Of a DNA stretch of 64,000 nucleotides, positions 22,019 through 33,300 are shown piece by piece. A program made the translations under genes and the position numbers. The notes under the pieces were generated by a model. It was given only the letters and a program-made list of their open reading frames with translations. It was not told the origin of the DNA and made no database searches. Position 1 is the first letter of the stretch; each line of letters opens with the position of its first letter. This stretch comes from Owenia fusiformis (taxonomy: Eukaryota > Annelida > Polychaeta > Sabellida > Oweniidae), in NCBI GenBank assembly GCA_903813345.2, contig CAIIXF020000011.1, positions 18,397,754 through 18,461,753 of the forward strand, given 5' to 3'.

Positions 22019-22775
22019 TCCCGAGTAGTGAGAAGTGGTGTGAAAACATAATATTGTTCACGAGTAGTGTGGTGCGGTGTGGGAACATAATATTGTTCAC
22101 GAGTAGTGTGGTGTGGTGTGGGAACATAATATTGTTCACGAGTAATGTGGGAACATAATATTGTTCACGAGTAGTGTGGTGCGGTGTGGGAACATAATAT
22201 TGTTCACGAGTAGTGTGGTGTGGTGTGGGAACATAATATTGTTCACGAGTAGTGTGGTGTGGTGTTAGAACATAATATTGTTCACGAGTAGTGTGGTGCG
22301 GTGTGGGAACATAATATTGTTCACGAGTAGTGTGGTGTGGTGTGGGAACATAATATTGTTCACGAGTAATGTGGGAACATAATATTGTTCACGAGTAGTG
22401 TGGTGTGGTGTTAGAACATAATATTGTTCACGAGTAGTGTGGTGCGGTGTGGGAACATAATATTGTTCACGAGTAGTGTGGTGTTGTGTGGGAACAAAAT
22501 ATTGTTCACGAGTAGTGTGGTGCGGTGTGGGAACATAATATTGTTCACGAGTAGTGTGGTGTGGTGTGGGAACATAATATTGTTCACGAGTAATGTGGGA
22601 ACATAATATTGTTCACGAGTAGTGTGGTGTGGTGTTAGAACATAATATTGTTCACGAGTAGTGTGGTGTGGTGTGAGAACACAATATTGTTCACGAGTAG
22701 TGGTGGTGTGGGAACATAATATTGTTCACGAGTAGTGTGGTGTGGTGCGAGAACATAATATTGTTCCTCAGTACA
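22017..22775 (+). repeat. 39-bp satellite with 224-bp higher-order repeat
   Basis: The unit CGAGTAGTGTGGTGTGGTGT plus GGGAACATAATATTGTTCA (39 bp) is repeated about 19 times. A 29-bp short form containing AGTAATGTGGGAAC falls at 22141, 22365 and 22589, exactly 224 bp apart (five long plus one short unit). ORFs seen across it are by-products of a unit divisible by three. Confidence 0.9.
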
Positions 22776-25223
22776 GCAGAAGTGTGTCATAAGAACAAAA
22801 TCGTCAGATTCATGTGTTGTGACAATACTAGTTTTAGTTTAATCAAAACATTCACGTGAAGGTAGCTTTCGATGTTGATTGTCTCTCTGCCACCATCATT
22901 AAACAGATATCAATTCCCATATGACATATCTCAATGAGGTAAAACAACATAGCAATCGAAAAAGATCAAAAACATCTAATATGGTATATTTGCATCTTCT
23001 GACAGCTGTCGTGTAGAGACTTCAAAACTTGACACGAAACAAATTTTAAATAAGTCCCTACTCGGTTATACACACAGTAGCAACGTAGCAATCGGATATT
23101 TTAGTCTTTCATGTCTAGTGTTATTATCTTTGAACAATCTTCAAGTTTTGTTTGCAATGCCGATTTTCTCCCAGTGCTTATAGTATTTTAATCGAAAATT
23201 GATCAAGCCAGAAAGAACATGCACTTTAGATCTGCTTTGGTTAATGGAGACTAATGTCGTGGGGATTGGCGCTCAATGAATCTGCTTAAGGATCTTTAAT
23301 GTTTTAATTGTTTTCAATGGACTGTTTGTAGTTTGCAATTTGTAGTAATTGGGAAACAAGGTGATAATTAAACGACTGTCACTCGATGAAAGTTTCTATT
23401 GTTTAAGTGATGAAGAGATTTGTCACTTATACGTAGGATGGTCAGACACCTACAGGATGGTCGAGCATTTTGAGACTTTACAGACATTTAGAGACATGAG
23501 ATACATATACTTAGAGACTTGACAGAAATCTGGTGACGCATCAGACACTTAGAGGCAATAAATGATTATTTATATCTTATGCTGTAAAAATAACTTGTGT
23601 TTCAATTTCGATATTGGCAATAAAGGTATACAATACAAAACAATGCAATGCAATTTAGAGACTTGCCAGAGAATGCTGTGCATGGGGAGGGGGCACAACG
23701 CAATTGACACCCTGTATACTAGTACTAGTAGTACCTTGGGTAGTCACTTGAGAACCATAATACATCTCTGGCTGTCTTTTCTCAAATTTAATTTTAATCT
23801 ATTAATTTTTAATGCTGTGAATAATATCATGAAAATGAAAAGGTTTTGTCGATATAAATTTTTTCTAAGGTTGAAAATGACCAATATATTGCAGAGAAGG
23901 TAAATACTAAAATAGCGTGACTTGTAGCCTACTAGAAGAATGTTTTGGAACTTATTTTTCCACATAAAATATGATAAGGGATGGTAAAAATACAAATCGT
24001 TACATTCCCCCCTCTTTCAAAAGCGTTTGTTCCCGAATTAAGTCTATTTTACTATAAGAAATTTTAAAAATGTTACAAAGTGGGCACTATCTTCACGCCT
24101 CAACATACATGAATTAAACAACTACTCTACTACAAATCATGATATCAGGGCGATCAGACCTGCAATCTGGATCGCTCTATCAGTAGAATAACTTATCGAG
24201 TTACAGTTCATTACGACTCAGCTGAAGATTGTCAAATACATACTTCATCACAGCTTCCAAAGTAAATCATTCATTTGAAATCATCTAGTTATACTTCCCG
24301 TTGGTTAACCGACTTTAACCGGTTAAAACCCTCAGTTAACCGGTTAATGTTCAAGCTGGATATTGTCACCCACTAAAAGTACAATTGACTATTAGCAGTA
24401 AGCGGGAACCCAGGTGGGCAAATTTGTGAGTGTTCTTTTACAATTTTGGATATACCTCTTTCATAGGCATTGATTAGTTGTAATACAATTTATGTAAAGA
24501 GATCAATATTGGTCTAGTATTCCAGAAAGTTTTAAAGTCTGCTTAAATCTTGCCGATTTTTTACAAAATAATTATTAAATTCTATTTTTGAATAGAACTA
24601 ATTTTATAATAGAACTAAAATGTAATCTTTTCAAAGCTTTAAGACGTTAAAAATGGAGATTCTCTTAATGTACAAGTATTATACTAGTATTATTGTATTA
24701 CTAGTATTACTAGTATACTAGTATTACTTTTTCTTTTTTTACTTTTTCCCAGGAATATTATTTTCAAAATTGAACACCCTTGTGCATATTTATTTGAGAA
24801 GTTCCCAATTCGTGACACAATGTTGAAAAACCTTTAAAAGTTCATTTACTCTTGTAAGGATCACAATTTTTATGTGCAATCACAATCCACATGTCAATAG
24901 TATCATATAGTTACATTTCAATGGTGAAATCAAGAAATTAAATAACTCTTGCCATTGAGTTGGCATGTTATTTAGACCTACCAATACCCATGATGCCATC
25001 TATTTTCCATTTATATGGAAAAGGGTCAATTGGGCAACCTCAGTCAATTATATAATGATTTTTTAAAAACAAGAAATACAATATGTATTATTAAAACAAA
25101 TTTAATCATCCATACATCAATTAAATAAATTAATAAACAAAAAGAGAGGAATTGAAATCAAGCATTAAAAGTCACACAAACAGTTGTCTTTTCACTACAA
25201 CAATAGGAAAAATATTGTTTGTT
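22776..25223. other. No gene recognised
   Basis: Intron of the GGNG gene (distal form). Holds TAGAGACTT-type short repeats (23400-23560), GGTTAACCGG-type near-palindromes (24300-24345) and an ACTAGTATT microsatellite (24670-24725). No coding evidence. Confidence 0.55.
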
Positions 25224-25546
25224 TTATCGCACTTCTTGTATTGTAGGACTGTAGAATGAACCTCTCTTGTACGTTGACAAATGATTCACTGGTGACTTAT
25301 CCTGGCATATGTCGCAATAGCAAAGTCCACGTTCCAGTATTTGGTGTCTGATACGACAGCTTACGACACTGATGAATCCATCTAGAACGCGTTTCTCTTT
25401 TCTGTATTTTACGACAATTCGTTTTAAGTTATGGATGTCTTGTCTACTGTTCTCGCTCGATTCTTGAAGTTTTTGAACTTCCTGATTGTTGGAGATGATG
25501 TCCATCTCGTTGGAGATGGTTTCCGTCTCGTCAATGACGATCTCCT
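25224..25546 (-). CDS. Coiled-coil gene exon 2
   Basis: Acceptor CCAG then EEIVIDETETISNEMD, open for 106 codons to TAA. The last 50 residues hold four Cys (one alone, then CYCDIC) and end FYSPTIQEVR. Confidence 0.6.
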
Positions 25547-25982
25547 CTGGAAATAAAAAATAAGCAATGATTTAGCATTCACACAAGGAGGATTGGCTCC
25601 CAGAATGCAACACCGATATTCTGCAAAACAATCACCTAGCGATAGCTTTGTTGGAGAGTATCGGGTCATTCTCCATGCAGTCGTACAAATTATACAGACA
25701 CGAATAGCAAATGACGCATGCGTGGAGATTAAAGAATATCGAGTTGGAACCCTGGCTTCCAATCCTCCTTGGCATTCACAACTAAAAAGTGATGCAATTT
25801 GTTAAATATTTATGCAGTGTTTTACATATGAATAGATCATATTTCACATATTCATTACCTCTTTCTTTTCTTTCTAAAGTCTCTTCCACTGACATTTTTC
25901 TTTCTCTTTGGATGAACCATTGTTCCGCAATCCCTTGTATCATATTAGTAGAGAATTTCATTACTTTGTCAAGATATGCCAT
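25224..25982 (-). CDS. Unrecognised two-exon gene, 148-residue coiled-coil protein
   Basis: Exon 1 is 25859-25982 (ATG at 25982-25980, donor GTAATG, phase 1) and exon 2 is 25224-25546 (acceptor TTTTTATTTCCAG, TAA stop). The phases match and give 148 residues. The N-terminal half is charged and helical (EQWFIQRERKMSVEETLERK, then a Q/E/N-rich stretch around VQKLQESSENSRQDIHNLKR), consistent with a coiled coil. The C-terminal part is cysteine-bearing (CYCDIC, with a separate Cys upstream) and might bind metal or form disulfides; that is speculation. There is no signal peptide or membrane segment. I do not recognise the family. The gene runs opposite to the GGNG gene inside its distal intron, and its own intron hosts a 188-bp MITE. 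Support is from splice sites, phase and frame only. Confidence 0.6.
25584..25771. mobile_element. MITE with CAAGGAGGATTGGCTCCCAG termini and perfect 9-bp TSD
   Basis: The terminal inverted repeat CAAGGAGGATTGGCTCCCAG at the left matches CTGGCTTCCAATCCTCCTTG at the right. GCATTCACA flanks both sides (25575-25583 and 25772-25780). A 9-bp duplication is typical of Mutator-like elements. No coding capacity. It sits in the intron of the coiled-coil gene. Confidence 0.9.
25859..25982 (-). CDS. Coiled-coil gene exon 1
   Basis: 41 codons plus one base starting MAYLDKVMKFSTNMIQGIAE, ending RKER before donor GTAATG. Lys/Glu-rich and probably helical. Confidence 0.58.
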
Positions 25983-27238
25983 AATTCTTTCGCCTTCTTT
26001 TCATGCACCGTCTTTACGATTGAAAGTCTCTTTTGTTTATGTTTATATCTCCTTGGGAGTTACGGTTCATAGCAATAGGGCCTATGACGTCATCGAAATG
26101 TTTAATGTTGTTATGACGTGACCTCTAAAACAAACTACACGTGACTTCTTTCTTTCGAAACGTCACAAGAGAACTTATGACGTAATATCTTTGAAATATA
26201 ACATAACAACAGTAACTAAACAACAAACATTTCTGAACATGGTGATAAAATACACGCAAAATTTAATAAGGCACTCAAAAAGTAACTATGTCCGATATAT
26301 AAACAACAAACAGTAATCACAGTAACAACGTATTTATGATTTTGTGTGGTACTGTATTTTCATATGAATATAAGGCAGCTTCAAAAAGTAACAAAGTTAT
26401 TGTCACACTCTGTAAAAAATGTTGATAAAAAATACTTCCGGATAAAACATAATTATTTACGACGAGGAAGTCTCACTCCTTGGATCTTAAAATCAAAAGC
26501 CAATAAAACTTCGTCGCGATAAGTCAATTGAAACATTCAATTTCAATTCCCGGTGAAATGACGCACTATGACACGTTGTGAATAATTCATTTGAAGAATG
26601 GCAAACTTCTTTTTACAAGAAAAAGACAAGGAGGATGAATTAAGATCATGAATCAGGAGGGAGCGTCGCCCACCCAGATCTGATTCAAAACGAGTTATTC
26701 CAAAATAGCAAACGTAACGCTTCATCTCCCTGCACCTTATTGGTTGGGCTTAAAATAGGCTGGACTTAATCAAGAGGCACCATCAGCACCATCAGCTTTA
26801 CTCAGTATTATTAAAAAAAATACTACACTAGTCTGGTAGTTCAGGCGTGGGAGACTGCTAATATTATTGCGCGTTAGCACGACGACGAGATTGACTTATT
26901 TTGCGATATAAAATATTCATATCATAACAGATTAGAGTGTGGATAGTTTCAAGCGATAATTATTCATTCAGACGTTAAGCACTATAATTACATATGTATT
27001 TATTGTTGAGTAAAATTTATTCAAATTATCATTTGATCTGAAATTCTATAGGACTACCATTTGCAGTGATTAACATCAAGCATCCGTCATATCCTGATTT
27101 GCGCAACGGCCAACAGGCGACAGTCAAGGCGCGAGTTTACTAACGCTGAACCAAATCACACATTAACTTATTTACGTAGGTCAGACGTTTTAAATGCTAT
27201 TATATTTCGACCAATAGAGACGAAGACGAACTCCGGAT

Positions 27239-27246
27239 TATATAAG
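27239..27246 (+). promoter_or_regulatory. TATA box of proximal GGNG promoter
   Basis: TATATAAG lies about 71-78 bases before the ATG at 27317, with CCAAT about 28 bases upstream of it. The distal copy reads TTAAGTATAACA at the matching site, so the box is not shared. Confidence 0.4.
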
Positions 27247-27316
27247 AACTCGCAATACTATAATTCCTGCCCATAATATAGTTTTGCGCAAAAAGAAGAG
27301 TTAGAAATATAAAAGA

Positions 27317-27389
27317 ATGTATCTTGGGGAGAGATTGTGCTCAGCATTTGCCCTATGGCTATTATTATATGGATGTAGTCTAGTTACAG
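27317..27389 (+). CDS. GGNG precursor, alternative proximal first exon (signal peptide)
   Basis: Same 24-codon signal peptide with Tyr at position 18, donor GTAAGA, phase 1. The 5' leader starts after a TATATAAG at 27239-27246 and ATG follows 70 bases later. The intron opens with an 88-bp tandem duplication. Confidence 0.88.
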
Positions 27390-30300
27390 GTAAGAAAACA
27401 ATTATCTTATCGATTGTACACATACTTTTTTAACACAACTTCAGTTGTTTTTATATTATATATTTTATACAATCTTGTATTGTATACAATTATCTTATCG
27501 ATTATACACATACTTTTTTAACACAACTTCAATTGTTTTTATATAATATATTGTATACAATCTTATATTGTATACAATTTTATATTGTATAATACAATAG
27601 GAGGTTTACCTGTAGGTTTTAAGAAAGCTTGAACGTGAGTGAGTAGAACTATGGTATTCCATGAATTAATTCTAAACTAGGTAATATTTAGAGACTTGTC
27701 CCATTTAGTATAAATAAAAGTAGTTGTAATTAGGTCAAAAAACAATTGAGAGGGGGGGGGGCGGTAATCAATGGGGTTAGATTGATAAGCGTTCACGTAT
27801 ACGTACACGTACGTTCTCTTTTAAACGTCCAGGTTAACCTCCTCCTAATTTCTGCGTTGTGCCCGATTGTCCATTTGCAATCATTATTTTTGTGAAATTA
27901 GAGACGTGTCGATGTATAGAGTGCAAGGTTGGCATGAATCCCAAAGGGAATTAAATGTAACATCAAAGTGAAAAAAAAAAGCTGAAAGAACAATTGTTGG
28001 CAAACAATTGGCGAGTTTTATTCCATTACCGCAAACCTGAATTGTCATAAAATAAACATTTAGTCTAATTACAACTCCGAAATTAATGTAAATGACGCGT
28101 GTATTAATATCAATGGAAAATATTGTTTTAACTAATAGCAGTATTACCAGTCACGACATAGTATTGAAGTAGTAAACGGAATAATTGATGACATGACTTA
28201 TCTAATTGAGGTATACACGCTATTTTCTAACAACCTTCAATTGTATCAAAACGATTCCAAACAGTCAGGATAAAACTTGAAAGACTTCCGTGCTCATCGC
28301 GATCGAAGGACTCGATGGGACTTGTTTCCTATGATGTGTTTTTTACGGCGAGAAAGCTTCCATCATAATGTTTCCTCAGTACTGATGGCCTTACTTTTAC
28401 ACTTCCCGCCAAAAGTTTGGCAACCGGACGCTGCTTTTTGTATGACATATTATCAAACAACATCTGTTTAGATTTGGCGAAATCGATCAAATTTCTCATT
28501 TTCAGAACTCTTGTTATTCAGGAACAAAATAAGGATTCAAACATCGCCAGGCTTTATTTGATACGCTATCAAATGAAAACTTCTATTTGCTAAACTTTTG
28601 GAGGGGAGTGTACCTTGAAATGTGTGCAGAAGCACAATCAATCATGATGGGTGAAATCCACTTACCATACAGTTTAAATATCTATCTGGAGTTTGGATCT
28701 ACCGTTGAATACTGATCAGTTTCATGAATGTAATCGTTTTATACCATCAAATACCGGAAATCCTGCCAGACAGTGCATAAAATGAACAAGGCACTATTGG
28801 CACTAATATTTCACAAATTAATGTACTTGTGGTACTAATCATATGCTTATCCATTCTTTATTAAACGTAATAAATTGTTATTAATTCAAGGATTTAAGCA
28901 CGGGACTATGCCAAGGCAATTGCTGTTACTTGCCTGAAACAAGGGCAAAAGCTGAGTCCATTCAATTTCACTTAATTAGGTGCAGAATATCACTTTTATC
29001 AAAATTAGCGATAAAAACGATAATAGCGATAATGTTATAATAAAAACTCAGACCTGAACCATGGAGGTATTACTATTGGCAATTATATTGATAAATTCGA
29101 CTTGAAGACTCATCAAGAACTACCCTGCGTGCAGAGTCTAGTTAAACTATGACGAAGCTCTCTTTTAAGAAGTGAAGTCAAACGAATGCAAAGGGTAATC
29201 AAGAACGGACATTCGCACAAAGGTATTCACGTAATAACATATATATCTATCTGGATGGAGAAGTAGTGTAGGACTGATAGGCACTGTTCCTTTAGTTCGT
29301 TAAGTCATGAGAATATTGGGGGTTGTATCCATACTGTTGAACCAGTGTAGTCCTTCAGTGAAATACCTTGATGGACCAATATGGGTTTTAGTTCGTTAAG
29401 TCATAAGAATATTGGGGGTTGTATCCATACTGTTAAACCAGTGTAGTCCTTCAGTGAAATACCTTGATGGATCAAGATGGGTTTTATCCTTACGCCCGAT
29501 TCTACTCTAATATGATCCCCTTTCTGTTTGTGTTTTTGATTCTTTTTGTTTGGTGTTTACTGTTGGAACTTGTCTTAAAGTATTTATTTCTTCTCAATGT
29601 AATATTGTTACTTAATACTAGTACTTTTTTCAAGAATACAAGGTTGCTATGTGTTTTTCCAATCTTATTTCCAATCCCGTTCATGCATTCTTTGGACAAC
29701 TTGGCACGGATTTGTCGCCTTGAGGCGTGGGGTATCACGGTGTTTACGAAGAATATACGAAGGCATCACGCATAAAAACATGGTGTTTCTAGCACGATAT
29801 TAGTATGTGAGACCAAAACATATTGCAAAACACAAATGCAAAATAACACGAGAGCACGACCAGGCACGGCACGAGGGAAACAAATCATAGTAAGAAAATA
29901 TTAAGAGTACTTTGTGCAGTATGGCCTGGAGAAGGAATCAGAAGACATTGGGCGGTTAGACCATTTAGTTGTTTCATTTTTGCATGACTTTACCTGTAGT
30001 TCATCATTCTGATACTCATAGCATCTTTCTGTTTCACCTGAAACATGCTCTGATATTATGAGGCATATTCTGTGATCCGAGCACATCAGATGGGAAGAGT
30101 TATAACTGTCAATAAGTGTGATAGTTATCATGTAATCATTTACCTAATGTCAATACATTACATAATAGGCATTGTATTTAACAGCAGATATTAGCACAGG
30201 TACGTGTACACAAGTTTAATGACCCCAATTAAACCTGCACATCGCTCCAAAACGCAATATGTTGACATATATTGTTTTTACATTTTTAAGCTCTAATATA

Positions 30301-33300
30301 AAGTTTATGTAAATAAAAATTGTTTTTTCTGCGTTATATCAAAGAACAATCATTTCGTTAAAAAAAATAAAAAGGCGAATGCGGGATTCGAACCCGGGCC
30401 TCCCGCGTGCTAAGCGAGAATTGTACCGCTAGACTACCGTTTTATTATGAATGGTGGAGGTAATTAAACGCTACTTAATTTGAATGCTATGATTCGGAAG
30501 TGACGTCACGTTCTTCATTTAGAAACCTTTTCAAAATAATATCGTCGGCGCCGATCGAAGCAATTCAATGAATAATCTTTGAAATGACACATTTATCGTA
30601 AGTATTTCTACACAAGATTTGCCCCATTTGTTCATCATTCTATAATCTTACATTAAGCTCAAAATGATAACGTTCACCCCCGAAACAACCCAAGATTGCG
30701 TTTTGGAGCGATGTGCAGGTTTAAATGAAATATGAGCTGGGATCTCAAAAATCCTCAATTTTGGGCTCTCCTGGATCGCCAAATCAACCTCATTATATCA
30801 TGGCATCTCAGGGCTGACAAGAAATGAGATGTCATGGTATATCATGATGGTAGTTCATGGACAATTGAACTTGGAGTAAATAGACATTGCTAGTGTAGCA
30901 TCAGTTTAATTCAACCTCAAAGACAGACCGATTTCGATTGTTTTTTCATTAGTCCCCCGAGTCTAAATTACGAGTTTCTTAGTGAAATTACCAGGATATA
31001 CGGTCTTACTTTATCAATTTCAAATCTCAACTCAAAGATGTTATATAGTAACGCCAAGGTCATAGTACATGGCATTTCAGATTCAGTAAGTCATCGTGGT
31101 ATATTGGTTAAAAAGTCATTCGAAATATCGTGGCTAACTCCAACAATTAAGTCTGGTTTAACAGTTTGTGTAAAATGAAGGACATCATCAGGACTTCAGG
31201 ATCAGGATTTTTTATAAATGCTTTTACTAAATGGTCATTAGTTTGAATATCATGGTTTGTTTATTGTAGTCGATTGGGCCTTCGTTCCGTTCCTTTTCCT
31301 ATTGAGTTTTTCCCTTTGGCCATTTTATCGTCATGTCGTCATCGCATTGATCCTTTAAGAAGCTAAACAAAATAGCACATGGATAGCCACACTTCTCAAT
31401 TAGCCTTTAAAAGAAGCATATTTTTAATAGATCTGCCGCGGTCGGATGTTAACGACGATGAGCCACTATAATAACAACTTAAAATCGTTTAGCAACATTA
31501 TGCCATCAGTATAAGTCCGCAGATGTAATAGTTAATGAAACATCGTGGATTTTCACGCATCTCAATACAACTTAAAGGAATATTCCTTTCCAGACTATTT
31601 ATCTCCTTATATGGTAGCTATAATCATATATATACTCTCCATATTTAGCAAAACACGAAAAAAAAAATTTGAAATGGTCAATATTGTTAATTCAAAATTG
31701 TATTACTCATTTCCAGTAAGCTGCCATCTTTTAAAACTTCATTAAGGAAGTGATGTCATCGACTCTCACCTGTTATAACCTTGTCTATTACAGTATAGGA
31801 AAGAAGCACAAAATTACTTCTTGACAAGAATCCCTTATCTTCTGTGCAAAAATATTTTCAGGGCTTGTCAACCCAGAATTAAAGAAGAGATCACCAGAAG
31901 GATTTAAATCATAGAACAAATTGAAAAAAATATTCTACTGGTTTTGTAATTCCAATAGCTCTTTACCTAATGCTATATGCAAAGTTGGGAGTCGATGACA
32001 TCACTTCCTGAGTGAAATCTTAAAAGATGGCAGCTTACTGGGATTGAGCACTATATTTTTAAGTTATCAATATTGACCATATCAAAACATTTGTCCATGT
32101 TTTGCTAAACATGGAAAGTATATGTATGGTTATAGCTACCATATTAGGAGAGAGATGGTCTGGCAAGGAAGATTCCTTTAAGTCAGAAGAAATACACTGA
32201 CGAAGCCAAACATCCTCTTTATATAATAATCATGGGAAATCATACCCTACGCGCAGAGTCTAGTTATAAACTACGACGAAGCTTTCTAGCTTATGAGAAG
32301 CAAAGTCGAACGAATGCAAAGGGTAGAGAAATCATGGACTAAGTATTAGTTCCTTTTGAGTTAAAAAAACAAAGAGAAGTGATGAGTGTAAGAATGTTAC
32401 AATAAAGAAATAACGTGTTTTAAATTTATAATCTGTCTTAAGAAAAAAGAAAGACTGATCGATCATATAAGATGTAATAAAAAATACCCCTAATAGTGTG
32501 GAGAATCAATTCTGTCCCAAGGCGCAAAAATTACTACAAAAATTGCGAAGTTGAATCTGGGAGTAAATTAACATGACAGACATAATGTGCAATGAACCAA
32601 CGCTAACCGGACCACCACAACGGCTACGTCCTGGTAGTAATGTTGCAAACACTCCCAGGGTAGCCTGAACACCCTACTTTTGATTTGTGGACATGTAACC
32701 TTCGTTTGAGTTGTTTAAATATGTAATCACACCCCGGGAAGCACACGTACCAAAATAGAAAGATAAAAAAATAAAACTATGCTTTATCAATTAGAAGGAA
32801 GCAAACCTCCCTATCAATGATCTTTTCTTTCACCGTTCAGAGTCAAATATCACAATCGTTCCGGAACCAAGTGACAAATGAATGAAAACATTTTTTAAGA
32901 AGTGTGGTGAAAACACAACTATTGTTTGAAAATGTGGCAAAAAGACACAAGTGTTTCTGAGAAGAATGGCGTGAAAACACGATTGTTTCTGAGAAGTGTG
33001 GTGTGAGGACACGATTGTTTCTAAGAAGTGTGGCGTGAAGAGAGCTCTTTCTGAGAAGTATGGCGTGAAAATACGATTGTTTCTATAAGATGTGTGGCGT
33101 GAAGAGAGAGTCCTTTTGTTTTTAAGAGGTGTAGCATGATGAGGGAGAGAGAGAGTTCTTTCTGAGAAGTGTAGCGTGAAATACGATTGTTTTGAAGATG
33201 TGTGGCTGAAGAAAGAGAGTTCTTTCTGAGAAGTGTGGCGTGAAAATACGATTGTTTTTAAGAGGTGTGGCGTGAAGAAAGAGAGTTCTTTCTGAGAAGT

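Larger units (their letters stand above)
26500..28870 (+). repeat. Segmental duplication copy 2
   Basis: Counterpart of 17680-20800, offset by about 8.7 kb at the first exon and less further downstream. The shared order of anchors shows a direct duplication covering upstream DNA, first exon and the beginning of the intron, but not exons 2 and 3. Confidence 0.8.
30003..30850 (+). repeat. Interspersed repeat, copy split by the TTAA element
   Basis: TTCTGATACTCATAGCATCT (30008) and GGGCTGACAAGAAATGAGAT (30809) are the two halves of a repeat also seen at 42718-42790 (fused, 73 bp) and, reversed, at 15214-15335. The TTAA element at 30233-30720 lies between the halves. Confidence 0.65.

Noticed and set aside
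22017-22775. CRISPR-like array of short repeats
   Set aside because: Head-to-tail repeats without unique spacers in an animal genome; a satellite.
18692-27316. A separate complete first GGNG gene copy
   Set aside because: Searched by eye for the TGGGCAATACACGCG and GGTAATGGTAAACG exon cores; none found between the two first exons.
30374-30447. Functional tRNA-Ala or tRNA-Gly
   Set aside because: The 3' acceptor strand has no matching 5' strand, and the body and anticodon disagree; annotated as tRNA-like pseudogene.
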